Notes under the pieces: generated by a model
What the model saw: only the letters and a program-made list of their open reading frames with translations
Told to the model about the DNA's origin: nothing
Databases searched by the model: none
Shown here: piece by piece, positions 34,870 through 47,900 of the stretch
Layout: each line of letters starts with the position of its first letter
Numbering within the stretch: the stretch's first letter is position 1
Source: Verrucomicrobiota bacterium
GTDB taxonomy: Bacteria > Verrucomicrobiota > Kiritimatiellia > RFP12 > UBA1067
Direction of reading: 5' to 3'
Assembly (NCBI GenBank): GCA_023269675.1
Contig: JAHFSX010000029.1
Span: 1 to 64,000 of the forward strand
DNA: 64,000 nucleotides
Program-made: the position numbers and the translations under genes

Positions 34870-34895
34870 TTATCACACCTTTGAATGTGTGATAA
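34870..34895. promoter_or_regulatory. 9-bp palindrome TTATCACAC / GTGTGATAA
   Basis: TTATCACAC (34870-34878) and GTGTGATAA (34887-34895) pair perfectly with an eight-base spacer. The symmetry and AT content resemble an operator for a dimeric regulator. It lies midway between two divergent genes and just after the repeated decamer. Confidence 0.5.
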
Positions 34896-35173
34896 TGCAT
34901 TTTACAAGCGGCCTGTCTGACGATTCTGCGGTTTACGCTGTCAGCCAGCGATGTCGACCAGCCCAGCGGGCGGGCCCTCACCAAACGTACAAAAACGGTC
35001 TCGGGGTTCAGATCAGGGGCTCGGGTGGATCACGGGACCGACCGTTAAGGAAATTGAAAATTTACGGGTTAAGCCGCCATGCCTGATCTCTTGCGCCTTC
35101 AGGTTCTGTTTGACTCCCGACCCTCAGCAACGTACAGTCTCTCTCATTCAATTCTCGCCCTGGAGCCCAACCC

Positions 35174-35929
35174 ATGCCTGTTATGCCTAGCTGCGCTCAT
35201 GATGCCGGAGAGGCCGCCACGCCTGTCACCGGACACGGCCTGAACGTTCACGTGTTACAGCACGTCCCTTTCGAGGATATCGGCAGCATGGCCCCTTGGC
35301 TGGCCGCGCGCGGCGCGGCCGTCGGCTACACGCGTTTTTACGAAGCCCCTGCGCACCTGCCCCCGATCGGAAACCTGGACCTCGTCATCGCCATGGGCGG
35401 GCCCATGAGCGTGAACGATGAGCCGCAGCACCCGTGGCTGAAAGAGGAGAAGCGCTTCATCCGCGAAGCCGTGCGGCGCGGCACCCCGTTCGTCGGCATC
35501 TGCCTCGGCGCGCAACTCCTGGCGAGCGCCTTCGGCGCGCGCGTCTATCCCAACCGCGAACGCGAGATCGGCTGGTTCCCGGTCGCGTCCGCCCCCTCCG
35601 GCGACGACGTGTTCCGCTTTCCCGCTAGCGAGTCGGTTTTCCATTGGCACGGCGAAACCTTCGACCTGCCCGACGGCGCCACGCGGCTGGCCGTGAGCGC
35701 GGCCTGCGCGAACCAGGCCTTCCAGATCGGACCGCGCGCCCTCGGACTCCAGTTCCACCTCGAAACCACGCCCGCGAGCGCGGCCGACCTCATCGGGATG
35801 TGCCGCCAGGAACTGACCCCCGGCGCTTTCGTCCAGTCCGAAGCGACCCTGCGCGCGGCTCCGCCGGACGCGTACGCGCGCATCAACCGTCTCATGGGCG
35901 AGGTGCTCGCCTATGTCACAAGAACCTGA
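35174..35929 (+). CDS. Class I glutamine amidotransferase (GATase1)
   Basis: 251 residues, cytoplasmic. The catalytic triad is visible: C110 in GICLGAQLLA, with H195 and E197 in LQFHLETT. This is a stand-alone GMP-synthase-like amidotransferase domain, which releases ammonia from glutamine for an unknown acceptor, or acts on gamma-glutamyl compounds. The first 20 or so residues are weakly conserved, so a later start is possible. It stands 18 bases upstream of a sulfatase on the same strand, perhaps only by chance. Confidence 0.85.
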   Translation: MPVMPSCAHDAGEAATPVTGHGLNVHVLQHVPFEDIGSMAPWLAARGAAVGYTRFYEAPAHLPPIGNLDLVIAMGGPMSVNDEPQHPWLKEEKRFIREAVRRGTPFVGICLGAQLLASAFGARVYPNREREIGWFPVASAPSGDDVFRFPASESVFHWHGETFDLPDGATRLAVSAACANQAFQIGPRALGLQFHLETTPASAADLIGMCRQELTPGAFVQSEATLRAAPPDAYARINRLMGEVLAYVTRT

Positions 35930-35947
35930 CCGCAGAGGGAGGCCCGC

Positions 35948-37429
<1,482 letters not shown>

Positions 37430-37441
37430 GTCTTTCCCCGT

Positions 37442-39373
37442 TCACGGGGCGGTCGCACCCATGCGCAAGACCGGCAAGATCTCCTGCCGCAGGGTCGTGT
37501 CCAGATCGAACAGCGCGAAACCGGGGCACCCCGCGCGCCGCGCGGCCTGAATCTGGTCGATCACCTGGGCCGCGTCCAGCCGGCTCTCCGCCGCCGTCAC
37601 GCCGATCCCCGGCACGATCTTCATCGCCTGTTTGCGCGTGCGGGTCTGCTGCGCAAGCCACTGGTTGAAGACCCCCATGTCCTCGGTGTAGTCCATGGGC
37701 GTCACGTAGTCCACCAGCCCGATGTTGATCCACGACTCCCAGTCCTGCCCCACCGCATCCAGGCACGAGGGGTATTTGCCGAACACGGCCGCGGTCAGCA
37801 GCTTGCCCGGCGCGTCGCGCTTGAGGGTCTTGCGCGCCGACTGGACGAAATCGGAGACCTGCTCCGCGCGCCAGCGCATGAACTCCGCCCGCAAGGCCCC
37901 GCTCTTCACGTCCTCAGGCCAGTCCGCCGCGCGCCTCCCCGAGGCCTTCTCGAACCGCGCTTTAACCGTCGGCCCGAGGCTCGACAGGAAATCGGGATAA
38001 CGCACGAAATCGAGGTGGACGCCGTCGATCTTGTAGTTCACCGCCATCTCGCGCACGGCGTTCAAGAGGTACGCCCGCACCTCCGGCACCGCCGGGTCGA
38101 GCCAGTTGCGCGGCGAGCCGTCCAGGTTCGTCAAGAGCCAGCCGCGCTTGCGGAAAATCTCCAGCCGATCCGCCGACGCCTGCTCGGTCGCGAAGCAGAG
38201 CAGCCACGCGTGCACGCGCAACCCGAGCGGCTTGGCCGCCGCCACGCACGCCGCGAGCTGGTCGCCCTGTTCATCGAAGACGCGCGAGCGCGGCAGCACC
38301 GCGCTGGCATAATGCGCGAAACCCGCGCCCGCCACATTGACGTAGAGATCCGAGAAGCCGGCGTCCTTGAGCAGCTTGCAGGTCCGCCCCCAGTCGCCCG
38401 GATAGAGTCCCCGGCCCGAGTGGTCCCACACCGCGCGGATCTCGCCCTTGCGCGCGGGCTGCAGCAGCCCGTATACCTCATACATGCGCTCGCGCAGGTC
38501 ATTGGCCGCCTGCCACGCCTCGTACCCCTTGCCCGCCGCCAGCAACTGCGCGGCTTCATGCTCTTTCTGCAGCGCGCTGTGCGCCGCGCCGGCCGCCCGC
38601 TTCCGGCGCGCGGGATCCGCTTCCTTGCCGGCCAGCGCCACCATGCCCGCCGCATCGGCCACGCCGCCGACGCGCTTGGCGTTCTGCAGCACGCGCGCCG
38701 CAGCCGGCTGCCACAAGGCGGGGTCATGCGCCGCCGCCAGCGCCAACAGCAGCCGCCCCTTGGACTCCGCCTCGCCGTCCGCCAACAGCACATGGGTCAT
38801 CCAGTAGCCGGCCGGGGAGGAGACCCACGCCGGCTCCTCCGTCTGCCGCCCATGGCGGTCATGCCACCACGCCAGGACCTGCGAGCGACCCGCGATCGGC
38901 TGCACCAGAAAAAGGTTCTGCGAGGTCTGCAGGATGGCGTCCGGCACGCCGCGCGGCCGCTCGCCCACAAAGCGCATCTGCGACCAGCGGCCGTCCGTCG
39001 AACCCTTCTGGTACCCGATGGCCTGCACGCCCATGAGCGCGGCCAGCGCGGGGGAGGAGGAGTAGCACACGATCAGCCGGCCGCCGCGCCCCACAAACGC
39101 CGTCAGGGCGGCCATCTGCGCCGCGCCCGGCTGCGCGAGATAGACCAGCACCGCGACTTTCTTGCCCGCCAACGCGGTTTTCAGGTCCGCGTCATCGGTC
39201 AGCGTGGCCTCAACCCCGGCCTCGTGATACCAGCGCTCCACATGGCGCGCCAACGCCTGCGCAAACCGGCGCTCGCCCGCGGCCACCGACTCGCTCCCCT
39301 GGATCACCGCCACGGGCGCGGCCCGCGCCAGCAACGCCGCCAGCACAAAGATACCTGTCAGCCATCGTTTCAT
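37442..39373 (-). CDS. Exported GHL10 (glycosyl-hydrolase-like, DUF187) protein
   Basis: 643 residues with a signal peptide (MKRWLTGIFVLAALLARA) and a GGAGG ribosome site. Residues 20-130 look like a flavodoxin/GATase-like fold. From about residue 310 there is a GHL10-type TIM barrel: EIRAVWDHSGRGLYPGD, LYVNVAGAGFAHYAS, the WLLTNLDGSPRNWLDPAVPE stretch, YKIDGVHLDFVRYPDF and YVTPMDYTEDM. Members are predicted glycosidases; the Asp residues in DGVHLDFVRYPD are candidates for catalysis. It converges with the sulfatase (12 bases apart). Confidence 0.85.
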   Translation of the reverse strand: MKRWLTGIFVLAALLARAAPVAVIQGSESVAAGERRFAQALARHVERWYHEAGVEATLTDDADLKTALAGKKVAVLVYLAQPGAAQMAALTAFVGRGGRLIVCYSSSPALAALMGVQAIGYQKGSTDGRWSQMRFVGERPRGVPDAILQTSQNLFLVQPIAGRSQVLAWWHDRHGRQTEEPAWVSSPAGYWMTHVLLADGEAESKGRLLLALAAAHDPALWQPAAARVLQNAKRVGGVADAAGMVALAGKEADPARRKRAAGAAHSALQKEHEAAQLLAAGKGYEAWQAANDLRERMYEVYGLLQPARKGEIRAVWDHSGRGLYPGDWGRTCKLLKDAGFSDLYVNVAGAGFAHYASAVLPRSRVFDEQGDQLAACVAAAKPLGLRVHAWLLCFATEQASADRLEIFRKRGWLLTNLDGSPRNWLDPAVPEVRAYLLNAVREMAVNYKIDGVHLDFVRYPDFLSSLGPTVKARFEKASGRRAADWPEDVKSGALRAEFMRWRAEQVSDFVQSARKTLKRDAPGKLLTAAVFGKYPSCLDAVGQDWESWINIGLVDYVTPMDYTEDMGVFNQWLAQQTRTRKQAMKIVPGIGVTAAESRLDAAQVIDQIQAARRAGCPGFALFDLDTTLRQEILPVLRMGATAP

Positions 39374-39539
39374 CAGCCTCCCCTGTCCTTGAAAAAAGCG
39401 TATCTTAACCGTTCCGCCGGTCCCTTGCCACCTTGGATATTGGACAGTGCTTGCCCGGACCTGGCTATTCAGCCTTTATTTGCCTTCCCCGCATTCGCTA
39501 TTGCCGATGGCCGATGGCGGAAGGTATCATGTCGCCCGT

Positions 39540-40022
39540 ATGCAAAACTGGAAAGTGCTCTTCGTCAAACCGCGCACCGAGAAAAAGGTCACGGAGTACT
39601 GCGCCCTTTACGGCATCCCGTTCTACCTGCCGCTGCGCGCGAACACGCGCGCCGTGCAGCGTCGCAAAGTCACGTTCCTGCTGCCGGTCTTCCCCGGCTA
39701 CGTCTTCGCCAAGTTCCCGGCCTCGCAGCGCCTGCTCCTGCAGCAGACCAACCTCCTGGTCCGCATCCTGGAGCCCATCGACCCGCGCCGCATGCTGCGC
39801 GACCTGATCATGGTCCGCCGGGCGCTCAAGGCCGACCCCGAGCTCAAGCCCTCCAAGCCGCTGACCCAAGGCCGCCTGGTGCGCATCATCGGGGGCCCCT
39901 TCATGGGCGTCGAAGGCCGCGTCGCGCGCATGGCGGGCACGATGAAAGTCGTGCTGAACATCGACATGATCGGACGGGCGGTCTCGGTCACGGCCGAAAC
40001 CGGACAGGTCGAAGTCCTGTAA
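39540..40022 (+). CDS. NusG-family transcription elongation factor paralogue
   Basis: 160 residues from the ATG at 39540; in-frame starts at 39507 and 39447 are possible but extend past the conserved beginning MQNWKVLFVKPRTEKKV. It has the N-terminal NGN domain and a C-terminal KOW domain (LVRIIGGPFMGVEGRVARM). The sequence is closer to specialised paralogues (RfaH/UpxY-like) than to the housekeeping factor, which normally sits by ribosomal protein genes. It could help RNA polymerase read long operons or giant genes, such as the 9.1-kb gene downstream; that link is inferred. Confidence 0.85.
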   Translation: MQNWKVLFVKPRTEKKVTEYCALYGIPFYLPLRANTRAVQRRKVTFLLPVFPGYVFAKFPASQRLLLQQTNLLVRILEPIDPRRMLRDLIMVRRALKADPELKPSKPLTQGRLVRIIGGPFMGVEGRVARMAGTMKVVLNIDMIGRAVSVTAETGQVEVL

Positions 40023-40146
40023 ACCGTTGCCGCCCGTGTCCCGTTTTGTTATAAATTGAAGCGTGTTTCTCCTGTTCAGGCCGAGCACCGTTCGCCGAGC
40101 CCCGAACCCTGAGCCGCGAGACCTCATCACTGGAAGGCTGGATGCT

Positions 40147-40626
40147 ATGGACGCGTTACTTGACTTGCTGAAGAAAAACGCGCGGGAATCCGACGAGATT
40201 CTCGCGAAAGAGCTGAACACGACGGCGGAGGATATCCGCGCGCGTATCGCGGCCTATGAGCAAGAGGGCGTGATCCGCGGCTTCCAGGCCGTGCTGAACA
40301 CCGACCGCCTCGAATCCTCCGACGTGCGCGCGGTCATCGAGCTGCGCATCCGCCCCGAGCGCGAGGGCGGCTTCGACCGCATCGCGACGCGCATCAGCAA
40401 GTTTCCCCAGGTGGAATCCATGTTCCTGATGTCCGGGGGCTATGACCTGCTGCTCTTCGTCAAGGGCCGCAGCCTGCAGGAGGTCGCCAACTTCGTCAGC
40501 GCCCGCCTGGCCCCGCTCGACGGCGTGCTCTCGACCGCCACCCACTTCATGCTCAAAACGTACAAGGACCAGAGCGTCCTGATGGAAAGTGAACCCCATG
40601 ACGACCGCCTCCAAGTCTGCCCGTGA
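40147..40626 (+). CDS. AsnC/Lrp-family transcription regulator
   Basis: 159 residues from the ATG at 40147, with a GGAAGG site nine bases upstream. An N-terminal winged helix (LLDLLKKNARESDEILAKEL) is followed by a RAM/AsnC ligand domain (VRAVIELRIRPEREGGFDRIA, MFLMSGGYDLLLFVKG). It probably senses an amino acid and controls the overlapping aminotransferase gene, as in many AsnC-aminotransferase pairs. The reading frame runs 29 bases into the next gene. Confidence 0.88.
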   Translation: MDALLDLLKKNARESDEILAKELNTTAEDIRARIAAYEQEGVIRGFQAVLNTDRLESSDVRAVIELRIRPEREGGFDRIATRISKFPQVESMFLMSGGYDLLLFVKGRSLQEVANFVSARLAPLDGVLSTATHFMLKTYKDQSVLMESEPHDDRLQVCP

Positions 40627-41776
40627 TTTCATCGCCCCGCACGTGCGCGGCCTGCCGAAATCCGGCATCCGCGATTTCTTCGATATCGTCGCCGGCCGCA
40701 AGGACGTGATCTCCCTCGGCATCGGCGAGCCCGATTTCCAGACCCCGTGGCATATCCGCGAGAAGGCCATCGAGTCCATCGAGCGCGGCGTCACGCGCTA
40801 CACCTCGAACCTCGGCACGCCCGAACTGCGCCGGGCGCTCGCTGATTACATGCGCACCTCCTTCCGCGCGGAGTACGACTGGAAAACCGAAATTCTCGTG
40901 ACCGTCGGCGTCAGCGAGGCGTTCGACATCGCGATCCGCGCCATCCTCTCGCCCGGCGACGAGGTGCTCTACCACGAGCCCTGCTTCGTCTCCTACGCCC
41001 CGCTCATCCGCATGGCGCACGGCGTGCCCGTGGCCGTCGAGACCTTCCGCAAGGACGAGTTCCGGCTGACCGTGGCCGAGTTGGAGAAGAAGGTCACGCC
41101 CAAAACGCGCGCCCTGCTGCTGAGCTTCCCGAACAACCCGACCGGCGCCACGCTGGATCAGGCGGACGTGGAGGCCTTGGCCGACTTCGCGGTCAGGCAC
41201 GACCTGCTGGTCATCACCGACGAGGTTTATTCGGAACTCACCTACGAGGGCGGACGCGCCACCTTCGCCGCGGTGCCGCGCCTGCGCGACCGCCTGATCT
41301 TCCTCAACGGCTTCTCGAAGGCCTGGTCCATGACCGGCTTCCGCCTTGGTTACGTCTGCGCCCCCGCGCCGCTGACCGACGCCATGATGAAGATCCACCA
41401 GTACTGCATGATGTGCGCCTCCTCGACCGGCCAGATCGCCGGCCTCGAAGCGCTCAAGCACGGCGACGCCGACATCGCGGAGATGCGCGACTCCTACCAT
41501 CTGCGCCGCAACTTCGTTGTCGCCTCGCTCAACGAGATGGGGCTCGACTGCTTCATGCCGCGCGGCGCGTTCTACGTCTTCCCGTCGATCCAGTCCACCG
41601 GCCTCACCTCGCAGGAGTTCGCCCTGCGCCTGCTCAACGAGTGCAACGTGGCCTGCGTGCCCGGCACCGCGTTCGGCGCGTGCGGCGCGGGCTTCCTGCG
41701 GTGCGCCTACGCCACCGGCATGGACCAGCTCAAAGAGGCCATGGAGCGCATGTCCGCCTTCGTCAAGCGCCTCTGA
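40598..41776 (+). CDS. PLP-dependent class I/II aminotransferase
   Basis: 392 residues from the ATG at 40598; a GTG at 40589 is the alternative. Fold-type I aminotransferase motifs are complete: ISLGIGEPDFQTP, PNNPTGA, ITDEVYSEL, the PLP lysine K241 in NGFSKAWSMTGFRLGY, and an arginine near the end (FLRCAYATG). It likely transaminates aspartate, alanine or an aromatic amino acid; the amino acid cannot be told from sequence. It overlaps the AsnC-type regulator, which suggests local feedback. Confidence 0.92.
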   Translation: MTTASKSARDFIAPHVRGLPKSGIRDFFDIVAGRKDVISLGIGEPDFQTPWHIREKAIESIERGVTRYTSNLGTPELRRALADYMRTSFRAEYDWKTEILVTVGVSEAFDIAIRAILSPGDEVLYHEPCFVSYAPLIRMAHGVPVAVETFRKDEFRLTVAELEKKVTPKTRALLLSFPNNPTGATLDQADVEALADFAVRHDLLVITDEVYSELTYEGGRATFAAVPRLRDRLIFLNGFSKAWSMTGFRLGYVCAPAPLTDAMMKIHQYCMMCASSTGQIAGLEALKHGDADIAEMRDSYHLRRNFVVASLNEMGLDCFMPRGAFYVFPSIQSTGLTSQEFALRLLNECNVACVPGTAFGACGAGFLRCAYATGMDQLKEAMERMSAFVKRL

Positions 41777-41889
41777 GCCGGAACGGCGAGCCTCCGCAGG
41801 GGGGCGTTCGGGGTGCGGCGCTCCAAACGGAGCGGCCAGCCCCGGCAATCGGCTGGACGCGCCGCCTGAGAGTGGTGTACGCTATGTAC

Positions 41890-41913
41890 GGGCCTTGGAG
41901 CTGCTCCAAGCCC
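41890..41913 (+). promoter_or_regulatory. Hairpin in the leader of the 9.1-kb gene
   Basis: CTTGGAG (41894-41900) pairs with CTCCAAG (41904-41910) around a CTG loop, extended by flanking GGG and CCC. It ends 18 bases before the giant gene's start. It may be a terminator of the aminotransferase transcript or a leader structure. Confidence 0.4.
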
Positions 41914-41931
41914 GTAGCCGGAGCACACCCT

Positions 41932-44900
41932 ATGAAACGTGAATCGGCGACACCCCTGTCCCGCGGCAAACGCTCGCGCCTCCCGGGCGCGTCTCTCTAT
42001 GCCCGTTTCCGGACGCTTTCCCTGCTTGCCGCGCTGATCCTGACCGGCGCGTGGCGCGTGCACGCGGCGAACGGCCTCACCGGGCAATACTACGACACGG
42101 CGGCCTTCGGCACGCTGAAGACCGCGCGCACGGACGCGACGGTGAACTTCGACTGGGGCACCGCGATCCCCGCGGGCACGGCGCTCACCAGCGCCGACAC
42201 GTTCTCCGTGGCGTGGACCGGACAGCTCGAGCCCGAATTCTCGCAGCTCTACACGTTTTATGTCACGGCGGACGACGGGGCGCGCCTGTGGGTGAACGAT
42301 CGGCTGGCCGTCACGCGCACGTACGCCGCGGCGTCGCCGGAGATGCGGGGACAGGTGCTTCTCCAGGCGGGCGGACGGGTCAACCTCCGCCTCGAATACA
42401 TGGAGCAGACGGGCAGCGCGAAAGTGAAGCTGGAATGGTCGTGCGCATCGCGGGCGCGCGAAGTGATCCCGACGGAGCGACTGTATCCGGCGCGGGTGGA
42501 GAAGGCCGGAGGCGCGCTGCTGAAGGAACACTGGAACGGCATCGCGGGCGGCGCACTCGCGTCGCTCACCTCGAACACGAACTACCCGAACAAGCCGAGC
42601 GGACGCGAGTTCATCACGTCGTTCGAATGTCTGGCGCAAGATTGGGCGGATGCGTACGGCACGCGCGTCACGGGCTTCCTCGTGCCGCCAGCGACAGGCA
42701 GCTACACCTTTGCGGTGAGCGGGGATGACGCGGTGGAGCTTTACCTGAGCACGGACGCGACGACCAACAGCAAGACGCTCATCGCGAGCGTCTCGGGCGC
42801 CACGGGCTACCGCGTGTGGGACGCGCAGCCGTCGCAGCAGTCCGCGGCGCGCACGTTGGTTCAGGGACAGCGGTATTACGTGGAGCTGCTGCACAAAGAA
42901 AGCACCGGCTCCGACCACTGGAGCGTGGGCTGGATGCCGCCGGGCGACTCGGCCTTCAGCGTGGTGCCCGGCAGCGCTTTGGTGCAGCCGGGCCTGACGA
43001 CCGTGCAGCCCGCGGAGACGTCGCTGCTCAACACCCTGGCGCAGGAGCACCCGCGCATCTTCGCCACGGCGGAGCGCTTTGCGAAGCTGCGCGCCGTGTG
43101 GCAGAGCGCCACGCCGAGCCAGCCGAAGACCTGGGCGCAGGCCGCGGTCACCGGCGCCAACGCGATCCTCACCCAGGATCCCGTCGCCTACAACCAGGAT
43201 GTGCGCGGCACCATCCTCGACCAGTCGCGCACCGCGAAGGACCGCCTGTACAAGCTCGGCGTCGCGTGGCAGCTGACCGGCGACAGCCAGTACGCCGAGC
43301 GCGCGTGGGAGGAGCTGAGCACGGTCGCGGCGTTCCCGGACTGGCACCCCGCGCACTTCCTCGACACCGCCGAGATGACCCACGCCTGCGCCATCGGCTA
43401 CGACTGGTTCTACGCCTACTGGACGCAGGCGCGGCGCGACACGATCCGCAGCGCCATCATCACGCTCGGCCTCAACGCGGGCCTCTCGCAATACACGTCG
43501 AACGTCGGCTGGTCGCAGAGCACGGGCAACAACTGGAACATGGTCTGCAACGGCGGCCTGAGCATGGGCGCGCTCGCCGTGGGTGCCGAGAGCGAGGCGC
43601 TGACGGAGAACATCCTCAACCGCGCCCTCAACTCCACGCGCCCCGTCTGGAAGCATTTCACGACGGACTGCGGCGCCTGGTACGAGGGCCCGGGCTACTG
43701 GGGCTACACGACGGAGTACGGCATCCGGATGTTCGCCGCGCTGGAGTGGGTGCTGGGCAGCGACTTCGGCATCAGCGGCACGCCGGGCGTTTCGGAAAGC
43801 GGCTTGGCGGCCGTCGAGAGCACGGGGCCGTCGAACATCATCTTCAATTTCGCGGACGCGGGCGCGGGCGGCCCGCCGCGGGGCCCTGTCTTCCAGTGGA
43901 TGGCGCGGCGCTACGGCGTGCCGCTCTACGACTGGTGGGAGAATCAGGGCAGCGGCGGCGCGCTCGATGCGCTGTGGTGGAACGACAGCACCGCCTCGCT
44001 GCTCGCGGCGGCGACGCCGTCCGACATGGCCTTTCACGGCGACGCCGGCACCGCCTTCCTGCCGCAGGAGATGGTGACGATGCGGGGCCGCTGGAACGAC
44101 AGCCGCACGACCTTCATCGGCTGCAAAGGCGGGCAGGCGGGCGCTTCCCACGGCGATCTGGATGCCGGAACCTTCGTGCTCGATGCCCTGGGCAAACGCT
44201 GGTTCCACGATCTCGGCGGCGACGACTATGCGCTCCCCGGCTACTTCAGCGACACGCCCAGCACGGGCACGGACCGCTGGGACTACTACCGCATGCGGCC
44301 GGAGGGCCAGAACACGCTCACGATCAATCCCAGCGCGAACGCCGACATGGTGCTCGGTGCCGTCGCGCCGCTGGTCGCCTATCAGAGCGAACCCGGCGGC
44401 AGCGGCAGCTTCGCCATCCACGACCTCACGGCCGTCTACAGCGGCATGACGCGCGTCTGGCGCGGGACGCGGCTGACCGGGGCGCGCGACGAGCTGCTGG
44501 TGCAGGACGAAATCCAGGCGTCCGCGGGCAAGACGGTGTGGTGGTTCGCGCACTTCACCTATCCGGCAACCGCGGTCGTGATCGAACCCGACGGCACCTC
44601 GGCGATGATGACCCAGGGCGCGGAGCGTCTGTGGTGCAAGATCCTCAGCGGGGGCGGGACCTTCCAGCTCATGGACGCCGTGCCGCTGCCCACGTCGCCG
44701 AATCCGGCCGGCCAGAACGCCAACGCCGGCTACAAGAAACTGGCGATCAAGCTGACCGGCGTGACCAATACCACGCTCGCCGTGTGGTTCGTGCCGCTGA
44801 GCGGCGGAGAGTCGATTCCGGCCGCGCGGCCGACCCTCGAGGCGCTGAGCACGTGGAATCTCGCAGCAGCCAACGATGCGCCCGTCGTCTCGAACGGCGG

Positions 44901-47900
44901 GGCGACAGGTGACGGCGACAACGCCGTGGACATCGACTTGCGCAACTACGTCACGGACGACGCCACGCCGCCGGAATGGATGCGCTTCGGCGTGGGCGGC
45001 GGCGTCAACGGCTCCGTCGTCCTGCTCGCCGACGGCCACACCGCGCGCTTCACGCCGACCGCCGGCACCACCGGCGTGCCGACCTTCAGCTTTACGGCCA
45101 CCGACACCGCCGCCGCTCCGAATACGATCCTGGCCTACGACTTCGAACCGCCCGAAGCCTCGGTCACGAACATCGTCCCCGACGTCTCCGGCCTCGGCCG
45201 CGACGGCGCGCTCGACGCCATCGGCACCGGAGCGGCCACATTGCAAACCGACGTCGCCGCCGCTTTCGCCCGGGAGGGCCGCAGCCTCGACCTCGCCGAG
45301 AACGGCGGCGCGAACGCCGCCCGGCTGAGCCGCGTCATCACCCCCGGCGAACTCAATTTCAATACCGGCGACTGGACCGTCGCCGGCTGGTTCAAGCGCC
45401 GGGACGCCGCGAACGAGGACATGATCTGGCATCTGAACAACGGCGACGGCTACGGCTCCAACGAGGAGCTTTACCTGATAGCGGACGGCCCCTCGTCCCT
45501 CGCGCTGCACCACTTCCCGGGACCGGACGTGAGCATCGTCACCAACGCCGCGCCCGGCGTCTGGCACCATTTCGCCGTCGTGCGCAGCGGCACCAAGATG
45601 AGCCTTTACCTGAACGGCGCGCTGGCCGGCGAGGACTCCGCCTTTACGCTCGCCATCAATCAAACCTACCCGCTCATCTTCGGCGGCCATACAGACACCA
45701 ACGCGGCCTACGCCCAGCGCTGGTTCGACGGGAAGCTCGATGAACTCGCGGTCTTTAGCGCCGCGCTGGCACCCGCCGAGGTCACCGCGCTCGCCGGCGG
45801 CATGACGGTGCGCCATTTCGGCGGCCTGAGCGCCACGGGGACGATCACACTCTCCGCCGCGGCGGTGACGTACGCGTGGACCAACGCGATGGCCGGCAGC
45901 GCGCAACCTTGGAGCGCCGGCGCCAACTGGTCCGGCGGCCACGCGCCGAACAGCGGCCGCGGCACGCTGCTGCAGTTCTTCCCCGGACAGACGCTGCCGG
46001 GCGGCGCGGTCACCTCGCGAAACGACCTCGCCGGCGGGTTCGTCGTGAACGGCCTCACCCTCGCCGGCACCGCGGGCGCCGCGACGACGGCCACGGTGGC
46101 GGGCGGCGGCCTGAGCTTTCTCGGCAACGGCCTGATCAACCCCGCGGTGACGCTGACCGCGACTGCGGGAGCCGGCTTCACCTACGACATCGCCACGCCG
46201 GTCACGCTCGGCGACGACACGACCTTCAGCGGCAACAGCACCGCGAGCGTGCGCGTCAGCGGAGTCATCGACGGCGCGGGCGCTCTCATCAAAACGGGCA
46301 GTGGCACGCTCGCATTGTCCGGCCCCAACACCTATTCCGGCAACAGCCTCATCAGCGCCGGCACCCTGCAGATCGGCGCCGACGGCCCGGCGGGGTCGCT
46401 CGGCACCGGCGCGGTCATAAACAACGGCCAGCTCCGTTTCGACCGCACGGGCACGCTCGAGGTGTCCAACACCATCAGCGGCACAGGCAGCGTGTATGTG
46501 GATTGCCCGATCAACGCGGGAACCGTCGTTCTGAGCGGCACGAACAGCTTCACGGGCGGCGTCACAGTGAACTCCGGCGCGCTGCGCATCACCTCCGGCT
46601 CCGCCCTGGGCGGCGGCACCAAGACCGTCACGCTGAACAACGGCACAGCCGGCGCGCCGCAGCTGCGGCTGGACGGCGGCAACGCTCCCGTCATCCTGCC
46701 CCGCACGATCAGCTACACGACCAGCAGCGCCACGGGCGCGATCATCAACGAAGCCGGCAGCAACACCGTCAACGGCGACATCACGCTCACCGGCGGCGGC
46801 GGCGACACGAAAATCCTCGTCGCGGCAGGCACCCTCACCTTAACCGGCGCGCTCGCACCCAACACCACGAGCAGGACGCTCCAGCTCTCCGGCGCGGGCT
46901 ACGGCATCATCACGGGCGCCATCACAAACGGCGGGGGCGTCAACGTGCTCAACGTGTCCAAGAATGACGCAGGCACGTGGCTGCTCGCCGGGACGAACAC
47001 ATACACCGGCATCACAACCATCAACGCCGGCACCCTCGTGCTCGGCAGCTCCGGCGCCTTGGGTAACGGCGGCGCGAACATCGGCACCGCCAGCGGCGGC
47101 TGTTCCGTCATCGCCGGCGCCACGCTCGACCTCAACGGGCAACAGGGAATCAACGAAATTCTCACCGTGCGGGGCACTGGCGTCGGCGGATTCGGCGCGC
47201 TGGTGAACAGCAGCGGCACCCCCGCCAGCATCGCCGGCGGAGTCGTCTCCTCGGTGTCCGTCACCGCCGGCGGCGCGCACAGCACGGCGCCCGCCGTGCT
47301 CTTCACCGGCGGAGGCGGCAGCGGCGCGGCGGCGACGGCAGTCCTTACCAACGGCGTGGTCTGCGGCATCACGGTGACGGATCCCGGCAGCGGCTATGCC
47401 AGCGCGCCGACGGTCACCTTCGGCAGCGGGACGGGAACCGCCGCCGCCGCGAATCTCTCCAGCGTCATCATGGCCGCCAACACCAGCGCGGGCGGCACAG
47501 GCGACATCCGGATCGACGCTCCGGTCTGCGGCGCGTTCGCCCTGACCAAAATCGGCACAGGCACCCTGACGCTCAACGGCACCAACACCTTCACCGGCGG
47601 GACCACCATCGGCGCGGGTTCGCTCGCCCTCGGCGGTTGCCTGTCGAATAACGTGACCGTTGCCACGGGCACGCTCGCCCCCTCCGGCACCCCGCTCGTC
47701 ACGGGCAGCCTCGTCATCAACAGCGGCGGACGACTGGCCGTCCGGCTTGACGGACCGGCCGCAGACACGCAGTACGACCCGCTCACCGTGGGCGGCACCG
47801 TCACGCTTGCGGGCGCGCTCGACATCGCCGCAGGCCCTGGGATCCAGCCCAGCAGCACCTTCACCCTCATCAACAACATGGGGGCCGGCGCCGTGAACGG

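Larger units (their letters stand above)
34646..35173. other. 528-bp intergenic region with structured elements
   Basis: No convincing gene is seen; the open frames lack ribosome sites and family patterns. The stretch holds a GGGGGC...GCCCCC stem followed by a six-T run (34736-34782), a repeated decamer and a 9-bp palindrome, each listed separately. It contains the divergent upstream regions of the small membrane protein (-) and the amidotransferase (+). Confidence 0.55.

Noticed and set aside
34667..35190. Two overlapping + strand open frames of 79 and 139 codons
   Set aside because: No ribosome site and no family pattern, and they run across the terminator-like stem and palindrome, which are better explanations of the region.
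41707..45942. Very long antisense open frame (about 1400 codons) opposite the giant lyase gene
   Set aside because: Its translation is Arg/Ala/Gly/Val-rich without domains, as expected from the reverse of a GC-rich gene; the + strand frame has clear PA14 and lyase motifs.
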